The position numbers and the translations under genes are program-made. Source: Aigarchaeota archaeon (GTDB lineage Archaea > Thermoproteota > Nitrososphaeria_A > Caldarchaeales > Wolframiiraptoraceae). From it: a DNA stretch of 64,000 nt. The stretch's first letter is position 1. Each line of letters opens with the position of its first letter. Shown here piece by piece: positions 51,665 through 59,561 of this stretch. Below the pieces are notes generated by a model, which was not told the origin of the DNA, ran no database searches, and saw only the letters and a list, made by a program, of their open reading frames with translations. The DNA is taken from positions 1-64,000 of the forward strand of contig JANXDS010000001.1 of NCBI GenBank assembly GCA_025059205.1. Reading direction: 5' to 3'.

Positions 51665-52465
51665 GTGAGCGGGCCGCTAGATGAAGGGGAACTCATAAAG
51701 CTTCTCGTAAAGTCATCAGAAGTATTCGAGAACGAGCCTCAGCTAATAGACATACAGGGTGAGTGTGTAATCGTCGGTGATGTGCATGGTGATATAGAAT
51801 CGGTCGTTAAAGCGCTGAGATTGCTCGAACAAAATAGAACTCTAGTATTTTTAGGAGATTACGTTGATAGAGGCCCGTACCAACTTGAGAGCATATCTAC
51901 GTTGCTGAAAGCAAAAATGGAGAATCCATCAAGACTCATGCTGCTAAGGGGAAACCATGAGTCTAGGAGCATGAACCTTTACTACGGATTCTATAACGTT
52001 GTGTTGAGCAGGTACTCGCAAGCCGTATACGAACTATTCGTTGACGTTTTTTCTAAGATGCCGGTTTGTACACTAATCAACGGAAAAGTCTTGTGCATCC
52101 ATGGAGGCATAGCCGAGGGGCTAGAAAGCATAAACCAGCTAAGGATGCTTCCAAAGGGTGACGACGACCCTACGGACCCTATATACGTTCAGGTTCTATG
52201 GAATGACCCGGATGAGAGTGTCGATACATTTGCTCCAAGTTATAGAGGTTCAAATATCAAATTGTTTGGCGCACCCCCTCTTGAGAATTTCCTAAAGAAG
52301 AACGGGTTGAAGATGATTGTAAGGGCACATGAGCCCCAACCTGAAGGATTCAAGTTCATGTTCGGAAATAAACTGTTATCGCTATTCTCCTGTAGATACT
52401 ACGGGATAAGGCCTGCGGCTGCCCTTTTAAATAAAAACGAAATCAAGATACTTAGCCTTGAGTAG
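51665..52465 (+). CDS. PPP-family serine/threonine phosphatase (PP1/PP2A-like)
   Basis: 266 residues from a GTG start. All metal-binding motifs of PPP phosphatases: GDVHGD, GDYVDRG, LRGNHESR, and later CIHGGIAE; the C-terminal KMIVRAHEPQP carries the final His. This is the archaeal version of eukaryotic PP1/PP2A and dephosphorylates Ser/Thr proteins. It lies nine bases after sucD and may be cotranscribed with succinyl-CoA synthetase. It converges with the metallo-beta-lactamase gene, overlapping by 14 nt. Confidence 0.93.
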   Translation: MSGPLDEGELIKLLVKSSEVFENEPQLIDIQGECVIVGDVHGDIESVVKALRLLEQNRTLVFLGDYVDRGPYQLESISTLLKAKMENPSRLMLLRGNHESRSMNLYYGFYNVVLSRYSQAVYELFVDVFSKMPVCTLINGKVLCIHGGIAEGLESINQLRMLPKGDDDPTDPIYVQVLWNDPDESVDTFAPSYRGSNIKLFGAPPLENFLKKNGLKMIVRAHEPQPEGFKFMFGNKLLSLFSCRYYGIRPAAALLNKNEIKILSLE

Positions 52466-53360
52466 CTGACCTTTCCAAGTATCCCAGCATACCTTCGACC
52501 GCTAACTTTATGCTCACCCTAACGTACTCAGGTACATCATTTACGTTTACACCAAACCTTTTAGCCAGAGCTTTGCAAGCCGCATCGGTAATCGACTCAA
52601 TATCACTACTCTTTTCCCTTTCGGAAGCTATAAAATCTTTCCACCAGTTAAGCAGGGAGATCTCGTCCTCAAAGACGTTTTTTGATGCCTTCCTGACACC
52701 GAAGTGCGTTACCATCAAAAATCTTGGTTCTAGACTCATCAGGCGCCTTAGGTCCTCTATCAAAACGGAAAAGTTGAAGCTTGGAGGAACGGACGGAGGT
52801 ACTAGTATCGGAAAGTCCGAATACATTCCCGAGACAGCGTCGCCGGTAAATAAGAGAGAGTTGGTCTCTTCGTAAACGCAGAGGTGATGGGGTGCGTGAC
52901 CTTGTGTATGTATAAACCTGAGTCGCATTATTCCTAAAGATACGCAAGCACCATCCTCAACTCCATATATACGATCTGGAGGGACGGGTTCGACCTTTCC
53001 AAAGCGAGCTGCCGATTGACCATAAATTTCCTCTACGTTAGAAATAAGCCTCGTCGGGTCTATAAGATGTTTCACACCTCGTGGATGTGTGAGGACCTTT
53101 GCCTTCGTAGCAATTTTTGTCAATGAGCCAGCTGCACCTGCGTGATCCAGATGAACGTGCGTGACTATTACGTAGTCGAGCTCTGAAGGTTCTAAACCTA
53201 TACTCCTGATATCGGATAAAAGAACATTTAGTGATGAGGCATAGCCCGTATCGATAAGCGCAACCTTTTCGTCAACCAAAAGATACGCTGCGGCAAATTT
53301 CCTAATGCCCAGCGCCATCGTGTCTATGAGATATAAACCATCTTGAATCTGGGTTATCAA
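52452..53360 (-). CDS. Metallo-beta-lactamase-fold hydrolase
   Basis: 302 residues. Zinc motif THVHLDHAG (residues about 66-74), later TQGHAPHHL, FTGDAVSG and VTHFGVR provide the remaining His and Asp ligands. The C-terminal helical part (KALAKRFGVNVNDVPEYVRV) is an extra domain found in a subset of archaeal family members. The substrate is not determinable: glyoxalase II-like, lactonase and other hydrolase roles are open. Confidence 0.85.
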   Translation of the reverse strand: MITQIQDGLYLIDTMALGIRKFAAAYLLVDEKVALIDTGYASSLNVLLSDIRSIGLEPSELDYVIVTHVHLDHAGAAGSLTKIATKAKVLTHPRGVKHLIDPTRLISNVEEIYGQSAARFGKVEPVPPDRIYGVEDGACVSLGIMRLRFIHTQGHAPHHLCVYEETNSLLFTGDAVSGMYSDFPILVPPSVPPSFNFSVLIEDLRRLMSLEPRFLMVTHFGVRKASKNVFEDEISLLNWWKDFIASEREKSSDIESITDAACKALAKRFGVNVNDVPEYVRVSIKLAVEGMLGYLERSATQG

Positions 53361-53564
53361 TGCTTTTCGTCCACCAAACCTTATTCTCGATTATTTAACT
53401 ATACAGGTGCGCAAACTTTCGAGAAAGATTATTATGCCCGTCTAACTTGCTTACGATGCTTCACCCGGTGGATAGTTAGACACCACGTCTTAATTTTAGA
53501 TGAGTTAAGTAAAGAATTTAACTAGGTCGTATGTGTTCATTATTCCAAAGGAGAGTTACATAAG

Positions 53565-54845
53565 TTGGGTATGACCATAACCGAGAAGATATTGGCCAGA
53601 GCAAGCGGTAAGCGTACCGTGAGTCCGGGCGACGTCGTCTTTGCTAACGTTGATAAAGTTATGATGCACGACGTCGGCGGCCCGGGTGTCTGGACAGTAT
53701 TTCAAGAACTGAAACCCATCATAGGTGAAGTTGAGAAGATATGGGACCCAGATAAGGTTTGGTTAACCGAGGATCACTTCGTCCCCCCGATAGACAAACA
53801 ATCTGCCGAAAACATAAAGATACTCGAAGATATTGCCAAGAGATATGGGATACGTAAGTATTTCAGGTACGGCTTAGGTCAATACGGTGTCTGCCACACG
53901 TTATCCTACGAGGAGGCGCTGGTGTTGCCCGGCGAAGTGTACGTAGGCACAGATTCGCATACAAATACAACGGGTGTGGTTGGTGCGTTCGCTGCGGGTT
54001 TGGGTCACACAGACATAGCATACGTGCTAGTACATGGAAAAACTTGGTTCAAAGTCCCAGAAACTCTGCTGTTCAGGATCGATGGTGAACTTCGACCTTA
54101 CTCCACGGCTAAAGACCTATCGTTGTATATAATACACGAAATCGGGACGGATGGAGCCAACTATAAAGCGATGCAGTTTTCCGGCCCCGCCATCAAGGCA
54201 ATGGACGTGGACGAAAGAGCTACACTGACAAACATGTCAACGGAGGCAGGAGCCAAGAATGCAATAATTGAGCCAGATGAACGTCTGCTTCAATACTTAA
54301 TGAGTAGGACTAGCTCACCACTAAAGCCCGTTTATGGTGATGAGGATGCTGAATTCTTTGAGATTTACGACATAGATGCAAGAACGATAGACCCCCTTGT
54401 CGCGAAACCTTACTCTCCTGGAAACGTATCTTCTGCAAGGGAACTTAGCGATGTAGAGGTCGATAGGGTTTACGTAGGCTCATGTACAGGAGGTAAAATA
54501 ACGGATTTAAGAATGGTCGCAAGCGTTTTAAAGGGAAGGAAGGTAAAGGTTAGGACTGAAATAGTACCAGCGACGCAAAGAACATACATGCAAGCCCTAA
54601 GGGAGGGGCTGATAGAGATATTCTTACAGTCTGGTGCACTGGTAGGTGCGCCGACATGCGGTCTTTGCTTTGGCGGTCATATGGGTGTGCTTAGGAAGGG
54701 CGAGGTTTGTATCTCGACGACTAATAGGAACTTTCCAGGTAGGATGGGCGATCGGGAATCCAAAACATACTTGGCATCGCCCTTAACGGCCGCGGCTACT
54801 GCGGTAACAGGCAAGATAACCGATCCCAGAGACCTTATTGGGTGA
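53565..54845 (+). CDS. 3-Isopropylmalate dehydratase/homoaconitase large subunit
   Basis: 426 residues from a TTG start, with GGAGAG about ten bases upstream. 4Fe-4S ligands occur in YVGSCTGGKITDL and PTCGLCFGGHMG. Substrate-side segments: EDHFVPPID, GTDSHTNTTGVVGAFAAGLGHTD (residues about 128-150). It belongs to the archaeal-type heteromeric family (two separate chains) acting in leucine synthesis or in homoaconitate hydration for lysine. Its stop overlaps the small-subunit start by four bases. Confidence 0.9.
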   Translation: MGMTITEKILARASGKRTVSPGDVVFANVDKVMMHDVGGPGVWTVFQELKPIIGEVEKIWDPDKVWLTEDHFVPPIDKQSAENIKILEDIAKRYGIRKYFRYGLGQYGVCHTLSYEEALVLPGEVYVGTDSHTNTTGVVGAFAAGLGHTDIAYVLVHGKTWFKVPETLLFRIDGELRPYSTAKDLSLYIIHEIGTDGANYKAMQFSGPAIKAMDVDERATLTNMSTEAGAKNAIIEPDERLLQYLMSRTSSPLKPVYGDEDAEFFEIYDIDARTIDPLVAKPYSPGNVSSARELSDVEVDRVYVGSCTGGKITDLRMVASVLKGRKVKVRTEIVPATQRTYMQALREGLIEIFLQSGALVGAPTCGLCFGGHMGVLRKGEVCISTTNRNFPGRMGDRESKTYLASPLTAAATAVTGKITDPRDLIG

Positions 54846-55345
54846 TCGAGTTGGAAGAAATATTGAGAGGACGTGTTCACAAATACGGCGACAATGTGGA
54901 TACGGACGCTATAATACCAGGAAGATTTCTAAAAGAGATGGACCCAAAAAAGCTTGCTGAGCATGCCATGGAGGGCATAGATCCAAACTTTGTTAAAAAG
55001 GTCAAACCGGGAGACTTTATAGTTGCTGGTAAAAACTTTGGTTGTGGTTCTAGCAGAGAGCACGCGCCGATCGCCCTTAGATATTCCGGCATCAAGGCAG
55101 TTTTGGCGAAGTCCTTCGCTAGAATATTCTACAGGAATGCTGTCGACGGAGGTCATCTTATACCAATTGAGATAGACAATAACGTTTACGAGAGATTATC
55201 CGATGGTGACGAGATAGAGATCGATATATCAAAAGGTATCATCAGGAATTTGACTAAAGGCGAAGTCTACAACATACGGCCGATACCAGAGCTAGTGATG
55301 AAGATAATTAAGGCTGGCGGAATATTCATGTTTAAACACGAATAA
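54842..55345 (+). CDS. 3-Isopropylmalate dehydratase/homoaconitase small subunit
   Basis: 167 residues. NVDTDAIIPGRFL at the start, then VAGKNFGCGSSREHAPIALR split over residues 61-80, and NAVDGGHLIPIEI. The specificity loop after 'PGR' reads FLKE, where characterised archaeal isopropylmalate isomerases have YLV/YLM and homoaconitases have YLRT. MEGIDPNFVKKVKPGDFIVAG resembles the homoaconitase-type more than the leucine-type. The assignment between leucine and lysine pathways is therefore open. Confidence 0.88.
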   Translation: MIELEEILRGRVHKYGDNVDTDAIIPGRFLKEMDPKKLAEHAMEGIDPNFVKKVKPGDFIVAGKNFGCGSSREHAPIALRYSGIKAVLAKSFARIFYRNAVDGGHLIPIEIDNNVYERLSDGDEIEIDISKGIIRNLTKGEVYNIRPIPELVMKIIKAGGIFMFKHE

Positions 55346-55386
55346 CCTTATAGTTCGCCTCAGAAAATATATTCTCCATGTGTAAT

Positions 55387-55515
55387 ATGGAGCAGAAAAA
55401 GTACCAATGCCCTTACTGTGAACAATCTTTCGATACAGAAGAAGACCTTTCAAAGCATATGGACAAAATCCACATAGGTAAAGGGGTGCTCGAAGGTAGT
55501 AGGAGAAAGTGGTAG
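55387..55515 (+). CDS. C2H2 zinc-finger mini-protein
   Basis: A 42-residue ORF, too short for routine gene finders. It contains a textbook single C2H2 finger: YQCPYCEQSFDTEEDLSKHM then DKIH, with Cys at 8 and 11 and the two His in the helix (H25 and H30), followed by a basic tail (GSRRKW). A TATA-like ATATATTC (55,366-55,373) lies about 18-20 nt before the ATG, and the transcript would be leaderless or nearly so. Single C2H2 fingers occur in small archaeal and archaeal-virus regulators. It likely binds DNA or RNA. Confidence 0.7.
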   Translation: MEQKKYQCPYCEQSFDTEEDLSKHMDKIHIGKGVLEGSRRKW

Positions 55516-55526
55516 TCGCCGATGAG

Positions 55527-55545
55527 TTAAGGTTATATACCTTAA
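55527..55545. promoter_or_regulatory. Palindrome around a TATA box, upstream of a 19-residue basic ORF
   Basis: TTAAGGT (55527-55533) and ACCTTAA (55539-55545) flank TATAT, giving a perfect 7-bp inverted repeat centred on a TATA element, an arrangement expected of an operator that blocks TBP binding. About 40 nt downstream, a TTG at 55572 opens a 19-residue, Lys/Arg-rich reading frame ending at 55631 (VKAKKESKKKRAGCKRKK). Whether it is translated is uncertain; a short RNA is an alternative. The palindrome lies 12 nt after the zinc-finger stop. Confidence 0.4.
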
Positions 55546-55636
55546 ACTCTTCTACAAATATTTGAACGGAATTGGTTAAGGCTAAAAAGGAATCAAAGAA
55601 AAAGCGCGCAGGATGTAAAAGGAAAAAGTAAACATA

Positions 55637-56842
55637 TCATACAAGCTCTTCCATCTTTTTTAAAAAATCATATTCAGCACCTTTAGGTATTAAGCCCGAT
55701 GCGGCGGTCGAGTGCCCATCACCATAACCTTCGACATACTCAGCCGCCTCCACGACTACCTTTGATACAGAAGGTCTCGCTCCTTTGTTTATGAGTTCTG
55801 TCAGCAGTTTAGGCGCTCTTACCGATACCTTAGTCCACTCGCCCTCTATTTCACCCAATTCTGGTATCACTCGTGGAAAGTTCATGAAACCAACAAGGTA
55901 CTTTCTTTGATCAACAAATCCCCGATATGCTAAAATCGATGTGAACGTTCCCAAGACCTTAGTTCCCATACCTGCAAAGCTATCCCCAACGGAGAACCAC
56001 TGAACTTTATCACCATGATTAATGCCATACCTTCTTAGATTAGCCATAACTTTGCTGAAGACTTGCTTCCTGTATTCTTCTAGCACCTCCACCTCGTGTT
56101 CGTCTAAATTCTTTTTGATGCAAAATTCTACAGCCTTTCTAGGACCGTTGGCATAATAACCTACGCTTCCGAGTATTGTCAGCTTAGTTGATAATCTATC
56201 CCAAGTCTCCCCAAATGGTATGATATAATACCTTTCTCTTCCCGCTGATTCTCTGATTTCAACATCGCCAACCTCAACTGCATGCTCGAGGGGTATCCTA
56301 TTCAGCGACGTTAAACTCCCGCCAAGCTCCGCCGAGCCCACTACGGATGCCCATGCTACGTGCTTAACATCCGCAAGCCTTTCCGCAAAAAGATAGGTGG
56401 CTGTTGCACCACTTACATCCCTCTCACCACTAAAGCCGTAAAGTTCAGGATTAAGGTTCAAAATGTTGGGCTTACCGACAGTGACTGGGTCGTGATGGTC
56501 TAAAATTATTACGAGCTTTTCACCAGCTAATCTCTCTATTAGCTCGGCTTTTCCCGAACCTATATCCGTGTAAATATATGCATCATAATCGCCACTATGG
56601 ATCTTGGAGAGTATTGCAGGGTGTAACTTTTCGATACAAACTCTGTTCGCCTTGATGCCTAAAGACTCTAAGGCTGATAGTGTAATTGCTGCCGAGCATA
56701 TGCCGTCTGCATCGTCATGATGGATGACGAGAGCACTGCTAGTCGACGATCTAAAGAGCTCGCTGGCTCTTTTAAGCTCGTTAAAATACCTCACAGAGTC
56801 CACGTCAGTACTTCGACGAACCGTATTGGAAGCGGCAGGCAT
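55637..56842 (-). CDS. DHH-family phosphoesterase (RecJ-like)
   Basis: 401 residues. DHH motifs: ALVIHHDDADGICSAAI near the N-terminus, TDIGSG, LDHHDPV (DHH), and the DHHA1 GHSTAASGLIP near the C-terminus. This is the archaeal RecJ-like single-subunit type, about 400 residues. Some relatives bind GINS as GAN nuclease and others are nanoRNases; nothing here separates these. The 3' end lies just left of an AT-rich gap with the palindrome; upstream is the M20 peptidase gene. Confidence 0.85.
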   Translation of the reverse strand: MPAASNTVRRSTDVDSVRYFNELKRASELFRSSTSSALVIHHDDADGICSAAITLSALESLGIKANRVCIEKLHPAILSKIHSGDYDAYIYTDIGSGKAELIERLAGEKLVIILDHHDPVTVGKPNILNLNPELYGFSGERDVSGATATYLFAERLADVKHVAWASVVGSAELGGSLTSLNRIPLEHAVEVGDVEIRESAGRERYYIIPFGETWDRLSTKLTILGSVGYYANGPRKAVEFCIKKNLDEHEVEVLEEYRKQVFSKVMANLRRYGINHGDKVQWFSVGDSFAGMGTKVLGTFTSILAYRGFVDQRKYLVGFMNFPRVIPELGEIEGEWTKVSVRAPKLLTELINKGARPSVSKVVVEAAEYVEGYGDGHSTAASGLIPKGAEYDFLKKMEELV

Positions 56843-56981
56843 GGCTCTCTATCAACCTCGACTTGTGCATCGGTTTCGGGTATCCACTTTATAGTGCGTT
56901 CTAGGCGAAAGATAAGCATGACCATGATGATATTCTGGTTTGTTAAGTGCAGATTACCGGGATATGACCTTAGGAGTACGT

Positions 56982-58157
56982 CTATTCCTGCCTGCCTAAG
57001 AGCTCCATGGCTATCTCACAGTAGATTCTTGCAGCAGCTTCAAGTTCCTCGATTGGTACGCTTTCGTCGTAGGAATGTGCTTGGGAGAGCTCGCCGGGTC
57101 CCAGCACGACGCCTGGTGTTCCAGCAGCAACTATACATCCAAGGTCCGTATAAGCTGGAAGGCCGGAAGGCTCGCTCCTAACTCCAAGTACTTTTGAAAC
57201 AGCCCTTAAGGCCGCCTGCACTATTCGTTCTGAAGTGATAACCTCGGTAGCTTTATGGTATCGCACGATGGAGACAAAAAACTCCGCACCACGTCTTTCC
57301 GTCATCACCTTAGATGCCGCCCCTTCAAATTCTGCCTTCACGGCTTCAGGATCCTCGCCCGGTATAAGCCTCCTATCAATAATCAACACACATTCATCAG
57401 GAATCACGTTAGATTTTATGCCGCCGCTTATCATTGTAACGGCTACTGTGGGTTTACCGACCAAGGGATGCCCTTTAACCTTTGATAACGATTCGGCTAT
57501 CCGTTCTATTTCGTTACAGTAGGAGGTAGCGGCAAGTATAGCGTTAATCCCCTCATGGGGCATGCTAGCGTGCGCAGGCTTGCCTTTTACTCTGACCTTT
57601 ACCTCTAATCTACCCTTATGAGCGGTACAAACTCTCAACCCAGTCGGTTCGCCCACGACGGCAAAGTCGAACCTGCCGTACTTTGATAAGAGCGCCTTAG
57701 TGCCGATGCCGCCAACCTCTTCGTCGGCGACCGCAGCAAGCACGACTTTTCCGCCTATCTTTTCCTGAAAATTAAGAAGAGCCTTTAGGCTCGCGGCCAT
57801 CGCTGCAATCGAGCCTTTTGCATCAGCCGAGCCCCTGCCATAAAGCTTACCATTCCTAATAAGACCGCCAAGAGGCTCCACCCGCCATTTATCACGCTCA
57901 CCGACAGGCACTGTGTCTAGGTGGGAGTTTAATAACAAGGTAGGTCCTGCGCGGCTCCCCTCTAATATACAAATGGCGTTCGCCCGGACATCGTCTAGCC
58001 TGTCTACCGCGGACCTTATACCAAGATCTGCGAGTCGCTCCGCCAGAAAACTAGCAGCCTCCAACTCTCTACCGGGTGGGTTCTCCGTGTTTATCCGCAC
58101 GAGTGCAGAGGCCAAGTTCAGCAGGAATTCCCTATCTATACGTATATCCATGAGCAT
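56982..58157 (-). CDS. M20-family amidohydrolase (ArgE/DapE-like)
   Basis: 391 residues. Metal-binding motifs in order: LLNSHLDTVPVG, YGRGSADAKGS, AVADEEVGGIG, and AVVGEPTGL. The lid domain contains HASMPHEGINA with its conserved His. M20 enzymes remove acyl groups or split amides (acetylornithine, succinyl-diaminopimelate, LysW-linked lysine). No adjacent lysine or arginine gene picks the substrate. The gene is followed by 139 bp before the DHH gene on the same strand. Confidence 0.85.
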   Translation of the reverse strand: MLMDIRIDREFLLNLASALVRINTENPPGRELEAASFLAERLADLGIRSAVDRLDDVRANAICILEGSRAGPTLLLNSHLDTVPVGERDKWRVEPLGGLIRNGKLYGRGSADAKGSIAAMAASLKALLNFQEKIGGKVVLAAVADEEVGGIGTKALLSKYGRFDFAVVGEPTGLRVCTAHKGRLEVKVRVKGKPAHASMPHEGINAILAATSYCNEIERIAESLSKVKGHPLVGKPTVAVTMISGGIKSNVIPDECVLIIDRRLIPGEDPEAVKAEFEGAASKVMTERRGAEFFVSIVRYHKATEVITSERIVQAALRAVSKVLGVRSEPSGLPAYTDLGCIVAAGTPGVVLGPGELSQAHSYDESVPIEELEAAARIYCEIAMELLGRQE

Positions 58158-58215
58158 TTAATAGAACGTCAGCGATATAACTTTAAATAAACAGAGGCTG
58201 GTCAAGCCCTAAAGT

Positions 58216-58413
58216 TTAGACAGTCAGGAGAATTTCGGCAGGTACTTCGACGTACTTTTCATTGCTCGTCTGCTTCTTCTTCCTCGGCGAATTCCTCAAC
58301 AAGGTCCCGCAGTAGGGACACCTGACTTTGTCAGTAAGATGGTACACTCTACACCTTGAACAGTACTTGTAACCATTTGCGTAACTTCTCCTGACCTTTC
58401 TTGTCGCGCTCAT
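58216..58413 (-). CDS. Small zinc-ribbon protein
   Basis: 65 residues with two CxxC knuckles: CSRC (18-21) and CPYC (32-35), and a basic N-terminus (TRKVRRSYANGYKY) and middle (RNSPRKKKQ). A nucleic-acid binding or transcription-related ribbon is likely. It is divergent from the AbrB-PhoU gene, with 77 bp of AT-rich DNA between the starts containing TATA elements for both, and it may be controlled together with it. Confidence 0.65.
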   Translation of the reverse strand: MSATRKVRRSYANGYKYCSRCRVYHLTDKVRCPYCGTLLRNSPRKKKQTSNEKYVEVPAEILLTV

Positions 58414-58431
58414 TTTTTATCAAACATTTGT

Positions 58432-58474
58432 AAAAATTACGATTATTAAACATTATCTATATATAGTAATTTTT
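58432..58474. promoter_or_regulatory. Divergent promoter with 9-bp inverted repeat
   Basis: AAAAATTAC (58432-58440) is matched by GTAATTTTT (58466-58474), a perfect inverted repeat with a 25-bp spacer. Inside are a TATA-like element for the minus strand (GTTTAATAA, about 58443-58451) and CTATATATAG (58457-58466) for the plus strand, each placed about 25-30 nt before the zinc-ribbon start and the AbrB-PhoU start. A dimeric regulator binding both half-sites could silence both. The AbrB-type domain in the adjacent gene is a candidate. Confidence 0.5.
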
Positions 58475-58490
58475 ATATATACAAAATGGT

Positions 58491-59540
58491 ATGATTGAAG
58501 TAAGAAAACTACAAAAGGTAGGCGCAGCAACGCTGACGGTATCCCTACCTAAGAAATGGGTGCTAAAAAAAGGCTTAAAGCCTGGGGACAGAATTACGCT
58601 CATAGAGAACGAGGACGGCTCTTTACGCTTAGACGTGGGAGAGACCAAGAGTGTAGAAGAAGCAATATTCACGATCAACTACGACCTCTGCGGCTCTACT
58701 GCCACGTTAAAAAGGCTGATAATAGGCGCATACTTGCAAGGAGCAGGTATTCTAAAGATAGTCTCGAGCAACGCGTTGACGACGGACGTGATTCACGAGA
58801 TTCAGGCAACCATCGATATGCTGCCTGGCTTCGAGATGGTAGAACAGACTTACAGCAGTATACTCGTACAGAGCTTTATAGACCCTTCAAAGTTCCCTAT
58901 TGAAGTTTTGCTGAAAAGGTTACAGATAATGGTGGCCTCTATGCTCAATCAAATAATTTCTTCGATATCTGAAGGTACTCCTGTGAACGTAAGCGAGATA
59001 GTCAGACAAGAGAATAAGGTAGACGAGTTGTACTTTTTAACTATAAGACAATTATTCTTAGCGTTACGTAGATGGCATCTCGGCATGACCCTTGGCATAG
59101 AAAGTCCGATTTACGCGGCAGGTGTACGGCTCGTAGCAAAAACGCTCGAAGATATAGGCGATGTGATCGAAAATATGGCAAAAGATTTGAATTCTGTATA
59201 TAAGCCTTCTTTCAAAATAAGCTCAGAAATCGCTAAAAAGATAGGAGATCTTGGCATTACGGTCCAGACGCTCTTTGGTAAGACCATGAAAGCGTTCTTT
59301 AACCTCGATATAGACTTATTGAGTGATGTCTTTAACAACATTTCGTATGTGTTGGAGCAGCAGGATAGGTTGACCGAGGAGATGCTACCGATCTTAAACG
59401 ATGAGAAAATCGCATCATCCCTTAAGACTATTATATGGGGCTTCGGATGTATAGCACGTAACTGCGAGGTAATAGCCGAGGTAGCTTTTAATAGGTTTAC
59501 GAGAACCCCATCAAACATTATATCGATCGAGAAAGCCTGA
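58491..59540 (+). CDS. AbrB-PhoU phosphate-type regulator
   Basis: 349 residues. Residues 1-50 are an AbrB/SpoVT swapped-hairpin DNA-binding domain (VRKLQKVGAATLTVSLPKKWV, KKGLKPGDRITLIEN). Residues about 110-330 are helical PhoU-like repeats (QENKVDELYFLTIRQLFLAL, VAKTLEDIGDVIENMAKDL, and similar). Archaeal proteins of this architecture regulate phosphate uptake. The initiation site has a TATA-like element about 25-30 nt upstream. No pstSCAB genes are in the window. Confidence 0.85.
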   Translation: MIEVRKLQKVGAATLTVSLPKKWVLKKGLKPGDRITLIENEDGSLRLDVGETKSVEEAIFTINYDLCGSTATLKRLIIGAYLQGAGILKIVSSNALTTDVIHEIQATIDMLPGFEMVEQTYSSILVQSFIDPSKFPIEVLLKRLQIMVASMLNQIISSISEGTPVNVSEIVRQENKVDELYFLTIRQLFLALRRWHLGMTLGIESPIYAAGVRLVAKTLEDIGDVIENMAKDLNSVYKPSFKISSEIAKKIGDLGITVQTLFGKTMKAFFNLDIDLLSDVFNNISYVLEQQDRLTEEMLPILNDEKIASSLKTIIWGFGCIARNCEVIAEVAFNRFTRTPSNIISIEKA

Positions 59541-59561
59541 TTCCGAGGGGATTTTTGGGGG

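Noticed and set aside
56791-56925. A 44-codon minus-strand ORF overlapping the DHH gene start, considered as a Pcc1 (KEOPS) gene
   Set aside because: It lacks the Pcc1 pattern and overlaps the DHH gene by about 50 nt.
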